64,000 nucleotides of DNA from Microbacterium soli (GTDB lineage: Bacteria; Actinomycetota; Actinomycetes; Actinomycetales; Microbacteriaceae): NCBI RefSeq assembly GCF_039539005.1, contig NZ_BAABCP010000002.1, positions 62,001 to 126,000 on the forward strand, in the 5' to 3' direction. Numbering within the stretch: the stretch's first letter is position 1; each line of letters begins with the position of its first letter. Shown piece after piece: positions 7,632 through 17,618 of the stretch. Position numbers and translations under genes: made by a program. A model generated the notes under the pieces. That model worked only from the letters and a program-made list of their open reading frames with translations. It had not been told where the DNA came from and searched no databases.

Positions 7632-8992
7632 TCGAGGAGTTCCGTCTCCCCGACCTCGGGGAGGGTCTCACCGAAGCGGAGGTCGTGCAATGGCTCGTCG
7701 TGCCCGGTGACACCGTCACCTTGAATCAGACGCTCGCCGAGGTGGAGACCGCCAAAGCCGTTGTCGAGCTCCCCTCCCCGTACGAGGGCGTCGTCTCCGC
7801 GCTGCATGCCGAGGCCGGTGAGACGGTGGCCGTCGGATCTCCGCTGATCACCTTCGACGTCGCGGGTGCGGAGCCGGCTCCTTCCGCGCAGGCGACGGAT
7901 GCCGAGGAGAAGGCGCAGCCCAATCTCGTCGGCTACGGTGCGGCGCCGAGTTCCGGGGGGCGTCCGGTGCGGCGTGCGCGGCGCGCCGCGGCATCTCAGT
8001 CGGTCAGCGCGGATGCGGCCGTGATCGAGGCCGCGCCGCACGACGCGCTGCCCCCCAGCGCGGCCGAGCCCGTGGTGGGGGAGCGGCCGCGCTCGACGCC
8101 CCCGGTGCGTGCGCATGCGAAGCGCCTCGGCGTGGATCTCGTGCTGGTGGCGGCGGAGATCGGGGATCGCACCATCACCCGGGCCGACGTCGACGCGTAC
8201 GCCGAGCGCGTCGGAGCCCGTGCGTCCGGCGCATCCGCGTCGTCGGCGCCTGCATCGCCGGCTCCCGCCGTGTCCTCCGCGTCCGTCGGCGAACGCGCGC
8301 AGACCCGGATCCCCATCCGGGGCGTGCGCAAGCACACCGCCCAGGCCATGGTGCGCAGCGCCTTCACGGCTCCGCACGTGACGTGCTTCCACACCGTCGA
8401 CGTGACGGCGACGATGGAGCTCATCGAGCAGCTGCGGGCGGACAGGTCGCTGTCGGAGCATCGCATCGGACCGCTCGTGCTCGTCGCGAAGGCCGTGTGC
8501 ATGGCGCTGGGCCGCAATCCCTCCCTCAATGCGACGTGGGACGAAGAGGCCGGGGAGATCATCGAGAATCACTTCGTGGACCTCGGCATCGCCGCGGCGA
8601 CGGATCGCGGTCTGATCGTCCCGATCATCCGTGATGCCGAACGGCTCTCCCTCACCGGCCTCGCCGATGCTCTCGCGCAGCTCACCCGGACCGCGCGGTC
8701 GGGGAGGACGAGCCCCGCGGAGCTCGCCGGCGGAACCTTCTCCATCACCAACATCGGAGTGTTCGGGATCGATGCGGGCACGCCGATCCTGCCGCCGGGG
8801 CAGTCCGGGATCCTCGCGGTCGGGGCGGTGCGTCGCCAGCCCTGGGAGCACGACGGTCAGATCGCGCTGCGTCGGATGATGACGTTGAGCGTGTCGTTCG
8901 ATCACCGTCTGGTCGACGGTGCGGAGGGATCCCGCTTCCTCAAGGACGTCGCCGACCTGCTCGAGCAGCCCGGCAGGGCGATGCTGTACTGA
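7628..8992 (+). CDS. bkdC: 2-oxoacid dehydrogenase E2 (dihydrolipoamide acyltransferase)
   Basis: A 454-residue protein with one lipoyl domain (lipoylated Lys about residue 43 in EVETAKAVVELPSP), an Ala/Pro/Ser-rich linker, a peripheral-subunit-binding domain (RAHAKRLGVDLV..ITRADVDAY), a second linker and the catalytic core, with His426 and Asp430 in SFDHRLVDG. The start is a GTG overlapping the E1 beta stop (GTGA). No E3 (lipoamide dehydrogenase) gene is in the cluster, so E3 is presumably shared from elsewhere. Confidence 0.92.
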   Translation: MIEEFRLPDLGEGLTEAEVVQWLVVPGDTVTLNQTLAEVETAKAVVELPSPYEGVVSALHAEAGETVAVGSPLITFDVAGAEPAPSAQATDAEEKAQPNLVGYGAAPSSGGRPVRRARRAAASQSVSADAAVIEAAPHDALPPSAAEPVVGERPRSTPPVRAHAKRLGVDLVLVAAEIGDRTITRADVDAYAERVGARASGASASSAPASPAPAVSSASVGERAQTRIPIRGVRKHTAQAMVRSAFTAPHVTCFHTVDVTATMELIEQLRADRSLSEHRIGPLVLVAKAVCMALGRNPSLNATWDEEAGEIIENHFVDLGIAAATDRGLIVPIIRDAERLSLTGLADALAQLTRTARSGRTSPAELAGGTFSITNIGVFGIDAGTPILPPGQSGILAVGAVRRQPWEHDGQIALRRMMTLSVSFDHRLVDGAEGSRFLKDVADLLEQPGRAMLY

Positions 8993-9042
8993 GCGGATGC
9001 CGGGGCGGCGTCATCGGCACCGGTCCTGCGGGATCAGCACGG

Positions 9043-9636
9043 TCAGTCGTCGACGAGCAGTGCCGCCAGTGCCATGGCCTCGAGCAGGCGGCCGGTGCCC
9101 TCCTGGGTGCGAAGCAGGGTGCTGGTGCTGTGCGGCGTGGAGTTGAGCAGGCCGAAGCAGGCCTGCACGCGCAGGCGCAGCGCGTCCCTGCCGTCATCGA
9201 CGAGTTCTGCCAATGCGTCGATCCACAGATCGACGTAGGCGCGCTGCAGCCGGCGTACGTCGGCTCGGCACTCCGGGGAGAGGTAAGGCAGATCGCGGTC
9301 GTGGATTCGGATCACGTCCGCGTTGCTCAACGCGAACTCGACGTGAAAGGCGACCAGCGCGCGCACTCGGTCCCTTCCCGCGGCCGCGGATTCCGCGACG
9401 TCCGTCCCGCCGTCGACGAGCCGTTCGCTGACACCCACGAGGAGCGCGCCCAGCAGCGCCTGCTTGCCGGCGAAGTGCCGGTAGACGGCCGGGCCGGAGA
9501 TGCCCACGGCCGCTCCGATCTCCTCCAGAGAAGCACCGGAATAGCCGTGCATCGCGAACAGCTCCGCCGCTGCATGGAGGATCGCGTCGGTCCGGCGGGC
9601 CTTCGCGCGATCGCGGGCGGTTCGGGACGTTGCCAT
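9043..9636 (-). CDS. TetR family regulator of the leucine-catabolic block
   Basis: A 197-residue TetR-type repressor: HTH with LEEIGAAVGISGPAVYRHFAGKQALLGALL near residues 40-70, and a helical ligand domain. It is divergent from the acyl-CoA carboxylase genes, with two palindromes between them. The positional counterpart in M. tuberculosis is Rv2506 (BkaR), which represses branched-chain keto acid genes. By analogy, an acyl-CoA such as isovaleryl-CoA could be the effector; that part is inference. Confidence 0.88.
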   Translation of the reverse strand: MATSRTARDRAKARRTDAILHAAAELFAMHGYSGASLEEIGAAVGISGPAVYRHFAGKQALLGALLVGVSERLVDGGTDVAESAAAGRDRVRALVAFHVEFALSNADVIRIHDRDLPYLSPECRADVRRLQRAYVDLWIDALAELVDDGRDALRLRVQACFGLLNSTPHSTSTLLRTQEGTGRLLEAMALAALLVDD

Positions 9637-9640
9637 CTCA

Positions 9641-9656
9641 GTTAATCCTCGCTAAC
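9641..9656. promoter_or_regulatory. TetR operator candidate 1
   Basis: GTTAATCCTCGCTAAC is an inverted repeat GTTA/TAAC with an 8-bp centre, 4 bp upstream of the TetR start codon. It shares the GTTA...TAAC half-sites with the stronger palindrome at 9668-9687. AT-rich half-sites stand out in this 70% GC sequence. Confidence 0.55.
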
Positions 9657-9667
9657 CTGAATTGTCA

Positions 9668-9687
9668 TGGTTAATGAACCTTAACCA
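9668..9687. promoter_or_regulatory. TetR operator candidate 2
   Basis: TGGTTAATGAACCTTAACCA has perfect 7-bp arms (TGGTTAA/TTAACCA) around a 6-bp centre. It lies 47 bp before the carboxylase beta ATG, a position where a bound repressor would block the promoter. It is very likely bound by the divergent TetR protein. Confidence 0.65.
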
Positions 9688-9734
9688 ATCCTGGGTGGAA
9701 TATCAGCCCTGGGGTGAGTCGAGGAGGACGCGCG

Positions 9735-11288
<1,554 letters not shown>

Positions 11289-11293
11289 CTGTC

Positions 11294-13234
11294 ATGACCT
11301 TGCACACCGCTGATCCCGCCTTCGTCTTCGAGACCGTCCTCGTCGCCAATCGCGGGGAGATCGCCCGCCGCATCATCCGCTCGCTGCGCACGCTCGGCAT
11401 CCGGAGCATCGCCGTGTTCAGCGACGCGGACGCCGACGCCCCGCACGTGCGCGAGGCCGACGACGCGGTGCGCATCGGCGGCGCATCCGCCGCGGAGTCC
11501 TACCTCAAGGTCGACGCCGTCATGGAGGCTGCGCGCCGGTCCGGCGCGCAGGCCATCCACCCGGGGTACGGCTTCCTGTCAGAGAGCGTGTCCCTCGCCG
11601 AGGCCTGCGCGGCCGCGGGCATCGTGTTCATCGGCCCCGGCAGGGAGGCACTGCAGATCATGGGCGACAAGGCCCGCGCCCGTGAGCACGTGTCCGCGCA
11701 CGGTGTTCCCGTCGTTCCCGGCTTCGATGCCACGGGCATGGACGATGCGCTCATCCGCCTGCGCGCCGACGAGATCGGGTATCCGCTGCTGGTCAAACCC
11801 AGCGCCGGCGGCGGGGGCAAGGGCATGGAGGTCGTCCGCACCGGCGATGAACTCGCGCAGGCGCTGGCCACGGCCCGGAGGGTGGCCACGGCGGCCTTCG
11901 ACGATGATGCGCTGGTGCTGGAACGACTGGTGCGACGGCCGCGACACATCGAAGTGCAGGTCTTCGGGGACGCCCACGGCACCGTCCTCGCGCTGGGGGA
12001 GCGGGAGTGCACGCTGCAGCGTCGGCATCAGAAGGTCATGGAGGAGGCTCCGGCCGTCCGCCTGCCGTCTGCCGTCCGGGAGCGTCTGATGGACGCCGCC
12101 GTCGCCGCCGCGCGCAGCGTGCACTATGTCGGCGCGGGGACGGTGGAGTTCCTCGTGGAGGCGGATGCCGTCGACGAGGTCCACTTCATCGAGATGAACA
12201 CCCGACTGCAGGTGGAGCATCCGGTCACCGAGCAGGTCACGGGGCTGGATCTCGTCGCCCTGCAGCTGCTGGTCGCTGCCGGCGGTGCGCTTCCCGCGCC
12301 GCCCCCGGCGCGCGGGCATGCGGTGGAGGCCCGCGTGTACGCCGAGTCGCCGGAGCGCGGATTCCTGCCCTCCACGGGGACGGTGCTGCTGTTCGATCCA
12401 CCGCGCGGAGTCCGGGTGGATGCCGCCGTCGAGTCCGGATCGGAGGTCACCGGGTTCTACGATCCGATGATCGCGAAGATCATCGCCCATGGGCCGGATC
12501 GTGCCACAGCGCTGCGTCGGCTGGACGCGGCGCTCGCCCGCACGGTCGTGCTCGGCGTGGAGACCAACATCGCCTTCCTGCGGAGCCTGTGCACGCATGC
12601 GCGTGTCACCTCCGGCGACCTGGACACCGGACTCATCGAGACGATGCTGCCGCTGCCGCCCCGGCGTCCGTCGCCCCGGATGCTGGCATCCGCGGCGGTT
12701 CTCGTCGAGGCGCCCGACGACGTCCGGGTCGGTGAGCTGTGGGGCACGGCGCAGGGCTGGCGGATGGGGACGCCACCGGTCAGGGCGTCCGTCGCGTTCC
12801 TCACCGATGACGACGAGATCGTCGAGACCGCGCCGGACGCGAACGCGACGGCGGGCGCGGATGCCGCGACGGATGCAGAGGCGGCGGTGGACGCCGACGG
12901 CGCGATCTGGGTGTCCGAGAACGGGACGACCCTACGACTGCGACCGCTGTCGCGCCGCGCACGCCTGCTCCGCCGTCTCGCCGCACAGACCACGACCACC
13001 GGCGCCGACGACCCGACAGGGCACGCGCCCATGCCCGGGACCGTCGTCGCGCTGCACGTTGCGGAGGGCGATGTCGTGCGCGAGGGGGACCCGCTCGTCT
13101 CGATCGAGGCGATGAAGATGGAGCACCCGGTGCTCGCGCCGCACGACGGCGCGGTGCATCTGCTGGTCGCGGTGGGCGATCAGGTGCGGCGCGAGCAACC
13201 CGTCGCCCGTGTCGACGGACAGGAGACAGCATGA
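11294..13234 (+). CDS. accA1: biotin carboxylase / biotin carboxyl carrier, acyl-CoA carboxylase alpha subunit
   Basis: A 646-residue protein. The biotin carboxylase domain covers roughly residues 10-450 (VLVANRGEIARRI, the ATP-grasp glycine loop KPSAGGGGKGMEV, EMNTRLQVEHPVTE). A variable linker rich in Ala/Asp follows, then a C-terminal carrier domain with EAMKMEH, where the Lys receives biotin. It works with the beta subunit upstream, 5 nt apart. A GTG at 11285 overlapping the upstream stop is an alternative start adding three residues. Confidence 0.92.
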   Translation: MTLHTADPAFVFETVLVANRGEIARRIIRSLRTLGIRSIAVFSDADADAPHVREADDAVRIGGASAAESYLKVDAVMEAARRSGAQAIHPGYGFLSESVSLAEACAAAGIVFIGPGREALQIMGDKARAREHVSAHGVPVVPGFDATGMDDALIRLRADEIGYPLLVKPSAGGGGKGMEVVRTGDELAQALATARRVATAAFDDDALVLERLVRRPRHIEVQVFGDAHGTVLALGERECTLQRRHQKVMEEAPAVRLPSAVRERLMDAAVAAARSVHYVGAGTVEFLVEADAVDEVHFIEMNTRLQVEHPVTEQVTGLDLVALQLLVAAGGALPAPPPARGHAVEARVYAESPERGFLPSTGTVLLFDPPRGVRVDAAVESGSEVTGFYDPMIAKIIAHGPDRATALRRLDAALARTVVLGVETNIAFLRSLCTHARVTSGDLDTGLIETMLPLPPRRPSPRMLASAAVLVEAPDDVRVGELWGTAQGWRMGTPPVRASVAFLTDDDEIVETAPDANATAGADAATDAEAAVDADGAIWVSENGTTLRLRPLSRRARLLRRLAAQTTTTGADDPTGHAPMPGTVVALHVAEGDVVREGDPLVSIEAMKMEHPVLAPHDGAVHLLVAVGDQVRREQPVARVDGQETA

Positions 13235-14397
13235 CCGACGATTCCGGCGATCTCGACCTGACCCAGGAGCAGCGGGAGCTCGCTGCGATGGTGCGCGACT
13301 TCGCCGAGGAGGTGGTCGCTCCCCAGGCGTACGAGGCCGACCGCTCCCACACGCTCAACCTCGATGTGGTGCGCCGGATGGGCGAGATGGGGCTCTTCGG
13401 CCTGCCCTTCCCGGAGGATCACGGAGGGCAGGGCGGAGACCTGCTGACGCTGGGTCTCGCGATCGAAGGGCTGGCGCGTGTCGATCAGTCCCTCGCCATC
13501 ACTCTGGAGGCGGGAGTCAGTCTCGGCGCCATGCCCGTGCACAGGTTCGGATCCGAGGAGCAGAAGCAGGAGTACCTGCCGTCCCTGCTGGCGGGTAGGC
13601 AGCTCGCGGGCTTCGGCCTGACCGAGCCGGAGGCGGGCAGCGATGCGGGTGCGACGCGCACCACCGCGCGCCTCGAGGGCGACGAGTGGGTGATCGACGG
13701 CACGAAGCAGTTCATCACCAATTCCGGGACGGCGATCACCCGGTTCGTCACCGTCACCGCGGTCACGGGCGAGGTGAACGGCCACAAGGAGATCTCGACG
13801 ATCATCGTCCCCAACGGCACCCCGGGATTCACCGTCGAACCCGCATACGACAAAGTCGGCTGGAACGCCTCGGACACGCACCCGCTCACGCTGCAGGGCG
13901 TGCGAGTGCCGGAGGGCAACCTGCTGGGGGAGCGCGGCGCCGGGTTCAGGAACTTCCTCAGCATCCTCGATGAAGGACGCATCGCCATCGCCGCGCTGGC
14001 GACCGGGGCGGCGGAGGGATGCCTGGAATCGGCCGTCGACTACGCGCGCTCGCGCACGGTGTTCGGCGCGGCGCTGAGCACCAGGCAGAACGCCCAGTTC
14101 ACCCTCGCCCGCATGCGCGCGCGGGTGCACACCGCACGGCTCGCCTGGCACCATGCCGCTCGGCTGCGCGACGCGGGGCGGCCCTTCGCCGAGAAGGCCG
14201 CGATCGCCAAGCTCGTCTCCAGCGAGGCCGCGATGGACAACGCACGCGATGCCACGCAGATCTTCGGCGGGAACGGCTTCATGAACGAGTACCCGGTGGC
14301 CAGGCACTACCGCGACTCGAAGATCCTCGAGATCGGCGAGGGCACCAGCGAGGTGCAGCTGCTGGTCATCGCCCGCACACTCGGCATCGCCGGTTAG
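13231..14397 (+). CDS. acyl-CoA dehydrogenase (branched-/short-chain type)
   Basis: A 388-residue flavoenzyme. FAD/substrate signatures are GFGLTEPEAGSDAGATRTTA and the QIFGGNGFMNEYPVARHYRD motif. The probable catalytic Glu is in EIGEGTSEVQ near the C-terminus, the position used by short/medium-chain enzymes, whereas isovaleryl-CoA dehydrogenases use a Glu in an earlier helix. It overlaps the carboxylase alpha stop by 4 nt (ATGA). By context it oxidises a branched acyl-CoA formed by the E1-E2 complex; the positional counterpart is FadE19 of M. tuberculosis. Confidence 0.88.
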   Translation: MTDDSGDLDLTQEQRELAAMVRDFAEEVVAPQAYEADRSHTLNLDVVRRMGEMGLFGLPFPEDHGGQGGDLLTLGLAIEGLARVDQSLAITLEAGVSLGAMPVHRFGSEEQKQEYLPSLLAGRQLAGFGLTEPEAGSDAGATRTTARLEGDEWVIDGTKQFITNSGTAITRFVTVTAVTGEVNGHKEISTIIVPNGTPGFTVEPAYDKVGWNASDTHPLTLQGVRVPEGNLLGERGAGFRNFLSILDEGRIAIAALATGAAEGCLESAVDYARSRTVFGAALSTRQNAQFTLARMRARVHTARLAWHHAARLRDAGRPFAEKAAIAKLVSSEAAMDNARDATQIFGGNGFMNEYPVARHYRDSKILEIGEGTSEVQLLVIARTLGIAG

Positions 14398-14407
14398 GGT
14401 ACGTGCA
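14395..14407 (+). promoter_or_regulatory. possible internal leaderless promoter before CitE-like gene
   Basis: TAGGGT (14395-14400) starts on the TAG stop of the dehydrogenase gene and lies 6 nt before the next ATG. It could give the lyase an extra leaderless transcript. The evidence is motif and spacing only. Confidence 0.35.
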
Positions 14408-15231
14408 TGGCCGACATCCCCCCGCCTGACCGCTTCGACCTCGGGCCGGCGCTGCTGTTCTGCCCCGCCGACCGGCCCGAGCGATTCGCCGGCGCGCTGT
14501 CGAAAGCCGACGCCGTCATCCTCGATCTCGAGGACGCGGTCCTTCCCGAGGCGAAGGCGCAGGCGAGGGAGAACATCATCTCCACCGACCTCGACCCGGC
14601 GCGCGTGGTCGTGCGGGTCAATGCTCCCGCCTCTGCGGAGTTCACCGCCGATCTGGCGGCGCTGACCCGCACGCCGTTCCGCAACGTCATGGTGGCCAAG
14701 ACGGAGGACCCTGCGGCACTCGATGCCTTCGACGAGTCGTACGCGCTCATCGCACTGTGCGAGACGGCCGCCGGCGTGCTGCGCGTCGCCGAGATCGCCG
14801 CGCACCCACGTGTCGCGGCACTGATGTGGGGCGCCGAGGATCTCGTCGCCTCCCTCGGCGGCACCTCCAGCCGGTTCGACTCCGGCTCATACCGGGACAT
14901 CGCCCGGCATGCGCGCGCGGCGACGCTGCTCGCCGCCGCGGGGCACGGGCGCGCGGCGATCGACGCCGTGCACCTGGACATCGACGATGAGGCCGGGCTG
15001 GCAGCGGAGGCCTCGGATGCGGCGGCATCCGGATTCCGGGCCACCGCCTGCATCCACCCCAAGCAGGTCCCCGTGATCCGCGACGCGTACCGACCCGATG
15101 CCGATTCACGGGAGTGGGCGCGTGCCGTGCTCGCGGCCGCCGAGGGGCAGCGCGGCGTGTTCAGCTACCGGGGTCGGATGGTCGACGAGCCGCTGCTGCG
15201 GCAGGCCCGTGCGATCCTCGGGCAGGCGTGA
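14407..15231 (+). CDS. CitE-like beta-hydroxyacyl-CoA lyase
   Basis: A 274-residue HpcH/HpaI TIM-barrel protein. ADAVILDLEDAVLPEAKAQAR carries the metal-proximal acidic residues, VVRVNAP the CoA-facing strand, CETAAGVL the Glu of the active site, MWGAEDL another conserved acidic motif, and GFRATACIHPKQV the terminal signature. The counterpart in the M. tuberculosis leucine cluster is Rv2498c, a stand-alone lyase reported to cleave citramalyl-CoA and HMG-CoA-type substrates. It would complete leucine breakdown and may also act in itaconate dissimilation. Confidence 0.88.
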   Translation: MADIPPPDRFDLGPALLFCPADRPERFAGALSKADAVILDLEDAVLPEAKAQARENIISTDLDPARVVVRVNAPASAEFTADLAALTRTPFRNVMVAKTEDPAALDAFDESYALIALCETAAGVLRVAEIAAHPRVAALMWGAEDLVASLGGTSSRFDSGSYRDIARHARAATLLAAAGHGRAAIDAVHLDIDDEAGLAAEASDAAASGFRATACIHPKQVPVIRDAYRPDADSREWARAVLAAAEGQRGVFSYRGRMVDEPLLRQARAILGQA

Positions 15232-15276
15232 GGCGGGCATCCGCGACGAGCGGCAGGCGATCCGCCGCGCCACCGC

Positions 15277-15861
15277 TCACCCGACGATCGGCTCCAGGAA
15301 CCTCAGCGTGCTGCGCTCGGCGACGAACCTGTGTACGGAGCCGTTGCGGATCGGCTCGCCCTCCCGGGGAAGGGTGCCGCCGGACACGTGCATGAGCAGC
15401 GCGCGGATCACTCCGCCGTGCGTGACCACCACGATCGATTCCGCGGCCGGTGCGGACCGGCGCCTGGCGGCGCGGGCGATGCGCTCGAGCGAGTCCAGTG
15501 CACGGTCGCGCACCTCGTCGAGCGTCTCGGCGCCGGGAACCTCGGACTGCCAGTCGCCGTAGCGTGCCAGGTAGTCGGACACTCCGATGCCCTCCGCCAC
15601 ACCGAACTCCCGCTCCCGCAGACCCCGCGTGATGGCGGGCTCCGGCAGGCTCAGGCGTGCGGCGATGATCTGCGCGGTCTCCTGCGCACGGATCAGCGGG
15701 CTGGTGTACACGGCGTCATGGCGGCCGGCGGCGAGCGCCTCCGCGGCCGCACGGGCATCGGCCCGCCCGGTGTCGTTCAGGGGGATGTCGGTGGCACCCT
15801 GGATGCGGCGCTCCAGGTTCCAGTCGGTCTGACCATGGCGCACGAGGGAGATGAGTGTCAC
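15277..15861 (-). CDS. histidine phosphatase family protein
   Basis: A 194-residue phosphoglycerate-mutase-like phosphatase. The RHG motif LVRHGQTDWN near residue 7 holds the phosphorylated His, the second His is in VVVTHGGVIRALL, and the acid is in LREREFGVAEG. The substrate is unclear; small relatives act on sugar phosphates, cobalamin or RNA substrates. It overlaps the upstream sirtuin gene by 4 nt and is therefore probably co-translated. It converges on the lyase gene, 45 nt away. Confidence 0.87.
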   Translation of the reverse strand: MTLISLVRHGQTDWNLERRIQGATDIPLNDTGRADARAAAEALAAGRHDAVYTSPLIRAQETAQIIAARLSLPEPAITRGLREREFGVAEGIGVSDYLARYGDWQSEVPGAETLDEVRDRALDSLERIARAARRRSAPAAESIVVVTHGGVIRALLMHVSGGTLPREGEPIRNGSVHRFVAERSTLRFLEPIVG

Positions 15862-16730
15862 GCCTCGACCCTATCGAGTCGATCTGCGAGAGCGCTCAGC
15901 ACGGATGACGTGCCGCCGGCGATCACGGCATCCGCCCACGCATCCGCCCTCGTCGGCTCGCGATTGACGATCACGAGGGGGATGCCGCGGCGCCGGGCGC
16001 GCTCGATGATGCGGATGCCGGAGTTCACCGTCAACGAGGTCCCCGCCACCAGCAGGGCGTCCGAGGCTCCCACCAGCGACTCCGCGGCGCGGAACCGCGC
16101 GGCGGGGACGAACTCGCCGAAGAAGACGACCTCCGGTTTGAGCATCCCCGCGCACACCGTGCACGGCGGGATGACGAAGCCGCGGGTGCTCTCCGGCGTG
16201 ACATCCCCGTCGGGGTTCAGTGCGATCCGCTCAGGAATGCGCACCCAGGGGTTGAGCTTCTCGAGCTGCTCCGCGACGGCCCGACGATCGAGGACCTGAC
16301 CGCACCTCAGGCACAGCACGCGATGCATGGTGCCGTGCAGCTCGACGACCCGCGTGCTGCCCGCGCGCAGGTGCAGGCCGTCCACGTTCTGCGTCACCAC
16401 GCCGGTGACCGCACCCGTGCGCTCCAGCCGTGCGAGCGCCAGATGACCGGCGTTCGGGTCGGGTGAGGTGAACGCCCGCCAGCCCAGGTGGCCGCCCAGC
16501 CAGTAGCGCCGGCGCGCGCCCGCGTCGCCGAGGTAGGTCTGGATGGTCATCGGGGTCGCCCGGGGCCGGGCGCCCGCACCGCGATAGGCGGGGATGCCGG
16601 AGTCGGTGGAGATGCCCGCACCGGTGAGTACGGCGATTCTGCGTCCCGCCAGCAGCGCGGCCGCGGCGCGCACCCGGTCGAGCACCTCGTCATCCTCGGC
16701 GGGGACGGCGGTCGTGTCATCGGGGTGCAC
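15858..16730 (-). CDS. Sir2 family NAD-dependent deacylase
   Basis: A 290-residue sirtuin. NAD binding is by GAGISTDSGIPAYRG near residue 38, VTQNVDGLH precedes the catalytic His in ELHGTMH, and zinc is held by CLRC and CTVC pairs. FFGE and GTSLTVNSG complete the fold. It removes acyl groups from protein lysines, and in bacteria typically regulates acyl-CoA enzymes such as acetyl-CoA synthetase. The GTG start follows TAGACT (16737-16742, minus strand) by 6 nt, so the transcript is probably leaderless. Confidence 0.92.
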   Translation of the reverse strand: MHPDDTTAVPAEDDEVLDRVRAAAALLAGRRIAVLTGAGISTDSGIPAYRGAGARPRATPMTIQTYLGDAGARRRYWLGGHLGWRAFTSPDPNAGHLALARLERTGAVTGVVTQNVDGLHLRAGSTRVVELHGTMHRVLCLRCGQVLDRRAVAEQLEKLNPWVRIPERIALNPDGDVTPESTRGFVIPPCTVCAGMLKPEVVFFGEFVPAARFRAAESLVGASDALLVAGTSLTVNSGIRIIERARRRGIPLVIVNREPTRADAWADAVIAGGTSSVLSALADRLDRVEA

Positions 16731-16787
16731 GGGGGAAGTCTACGGCGAGCGAACGTGGAAGAAGCCCGGGTCTGCGAGAGTGGAGGG

Positions 16788-17588
16788 ATGCAGCTGGTGC
16801 CCGTCGACGATGCCTCGGATCCCAGACTCGACGACTACCGTTCGTTGACCGACACCGCCCTGCGACGGGTGCGCGAGCCGGCGGGCGGCCTGTACATGGC
16901 CGAGTCCGTCAAGGTCATCGCACGGGCAGTGCAGGCGGGGCACGTCCCCAGGTCGGTGCTCACCCAGCCCAGGTGGACGGATGCCGTGGGTGAAGCGCTC
17001 GACGGTCTGGACGTCCCCGTCTACGTGGTCTCCGCGGATGTCAGCGAGCGGGTCACGGCATTCGCGATCCACCGCGGGCCACTGGCGGCGATGCAGCGTC
17101 CGGTCCTCCCGGTCGTCGCGGACGTCCTGGACGACGCGCGGCTGGTGCTGGTGCTGGAGGACGTGTCCGATCACACCAACGTGGGTGCGGCGTTCCGCGC
17201 CGCCGCCGCGCTGGGCGCGGATGCGGTGCTCGTGACGCCGCGCTGCGCCGATCCGCTGTATCGGCGCAGCGTGCGGGTGAGCATGGGCACGGTGTTCCAG
17301 GTGCCGTGGACCCGGATCGGCGAATGGGACGAGGCGGGGCCCGTTCTGCGCACGGCGGGATTCCGGACGGCGGCACTCGCGCTGCGCGAGGGAGCCACAC
17401 CGCTGGACGAGTACGCCGCGGCACGCCCCGAGAGGGTGGCGCTCGTGCTGGGCACGGAGGGTGACGGGCTCAGCTCGCACGCGCTGGCCGCCGCTGACGA
17501 CGTGGTCACCATCCCGATGCTCGGCGGTGTCGATTCGCTCAACGTCGCCTCCGCCGCCGCCGTCGCGCTGTGGGCGCTGACGCATTGA
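16788..17588 (+). CDS. TrmH/SpoU family RNA 2'-O-methyltransferase
   Basis: A 266-residue SPOUT enzyme. The three knot motifs are VLEDVSDHTNVGAAFRAA (motif 1, Asn), LVLGTEGDGLS (motif 2) and IPMLGGVDSLNVASAAAVAL (motif 3). An N-terminal substrate-recognition domain (LYMAESVKVIARAV) makes it rRNA-methyltransferase-like rather than tRNA-specific; the target nucleotide is unknown. The ATG follows TGGAGGG closely. It is divergent from the sirtuin gene. Confidence 0.9.
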   Translation: MQLVPVDDASDPRLDDYRSLTDTALRRVREPAGGLYMAESVKVIARAVQAGHVPRSVLTQPRWTDAVGEALDGLDVPVYVVSADVSERVTAFAIHRGPLAAMQRPVLPVVADVLDDARLVLVLEDVSDHTNVGAAFRAAAALGADAVLVTPRCADPLYRRSVRVSMGTVFQVPWTRIGEWDEAGPVLRTAGFRTAALALREGATPLDEYAAARPERVALVLGTEGDGLSSHALAAADDVVTIPMLGGVDSLNVASAAAVALWALTH

Positions 17589-17592
17589 GGGG

Positions 17593-17611
17593 CGACGGGC
17601 GCGACCCGTCG
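17593..17611. terminator. hairpin between convergent methyltransferase and SGNH genes
   Basis: CGACGGG (17593-17599), CGCGA loop, CCCGTCG (17605-17611). It starts 4 nt after the methyltransferase stop and ends 7 nt before the convergent stop. It has no T-tract, as is usual for actinobacteria. Confidence 0.5.
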
Positions 17612-17618
17612 TCGGACT

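Noticed and set aside
7346..8905. A 519-codon minus-strand frame opposite the E1 beta and E2 genes
   Set aside because: Antisense shadow of strong dehydrogenase-complex genes, with no recognisable motif.
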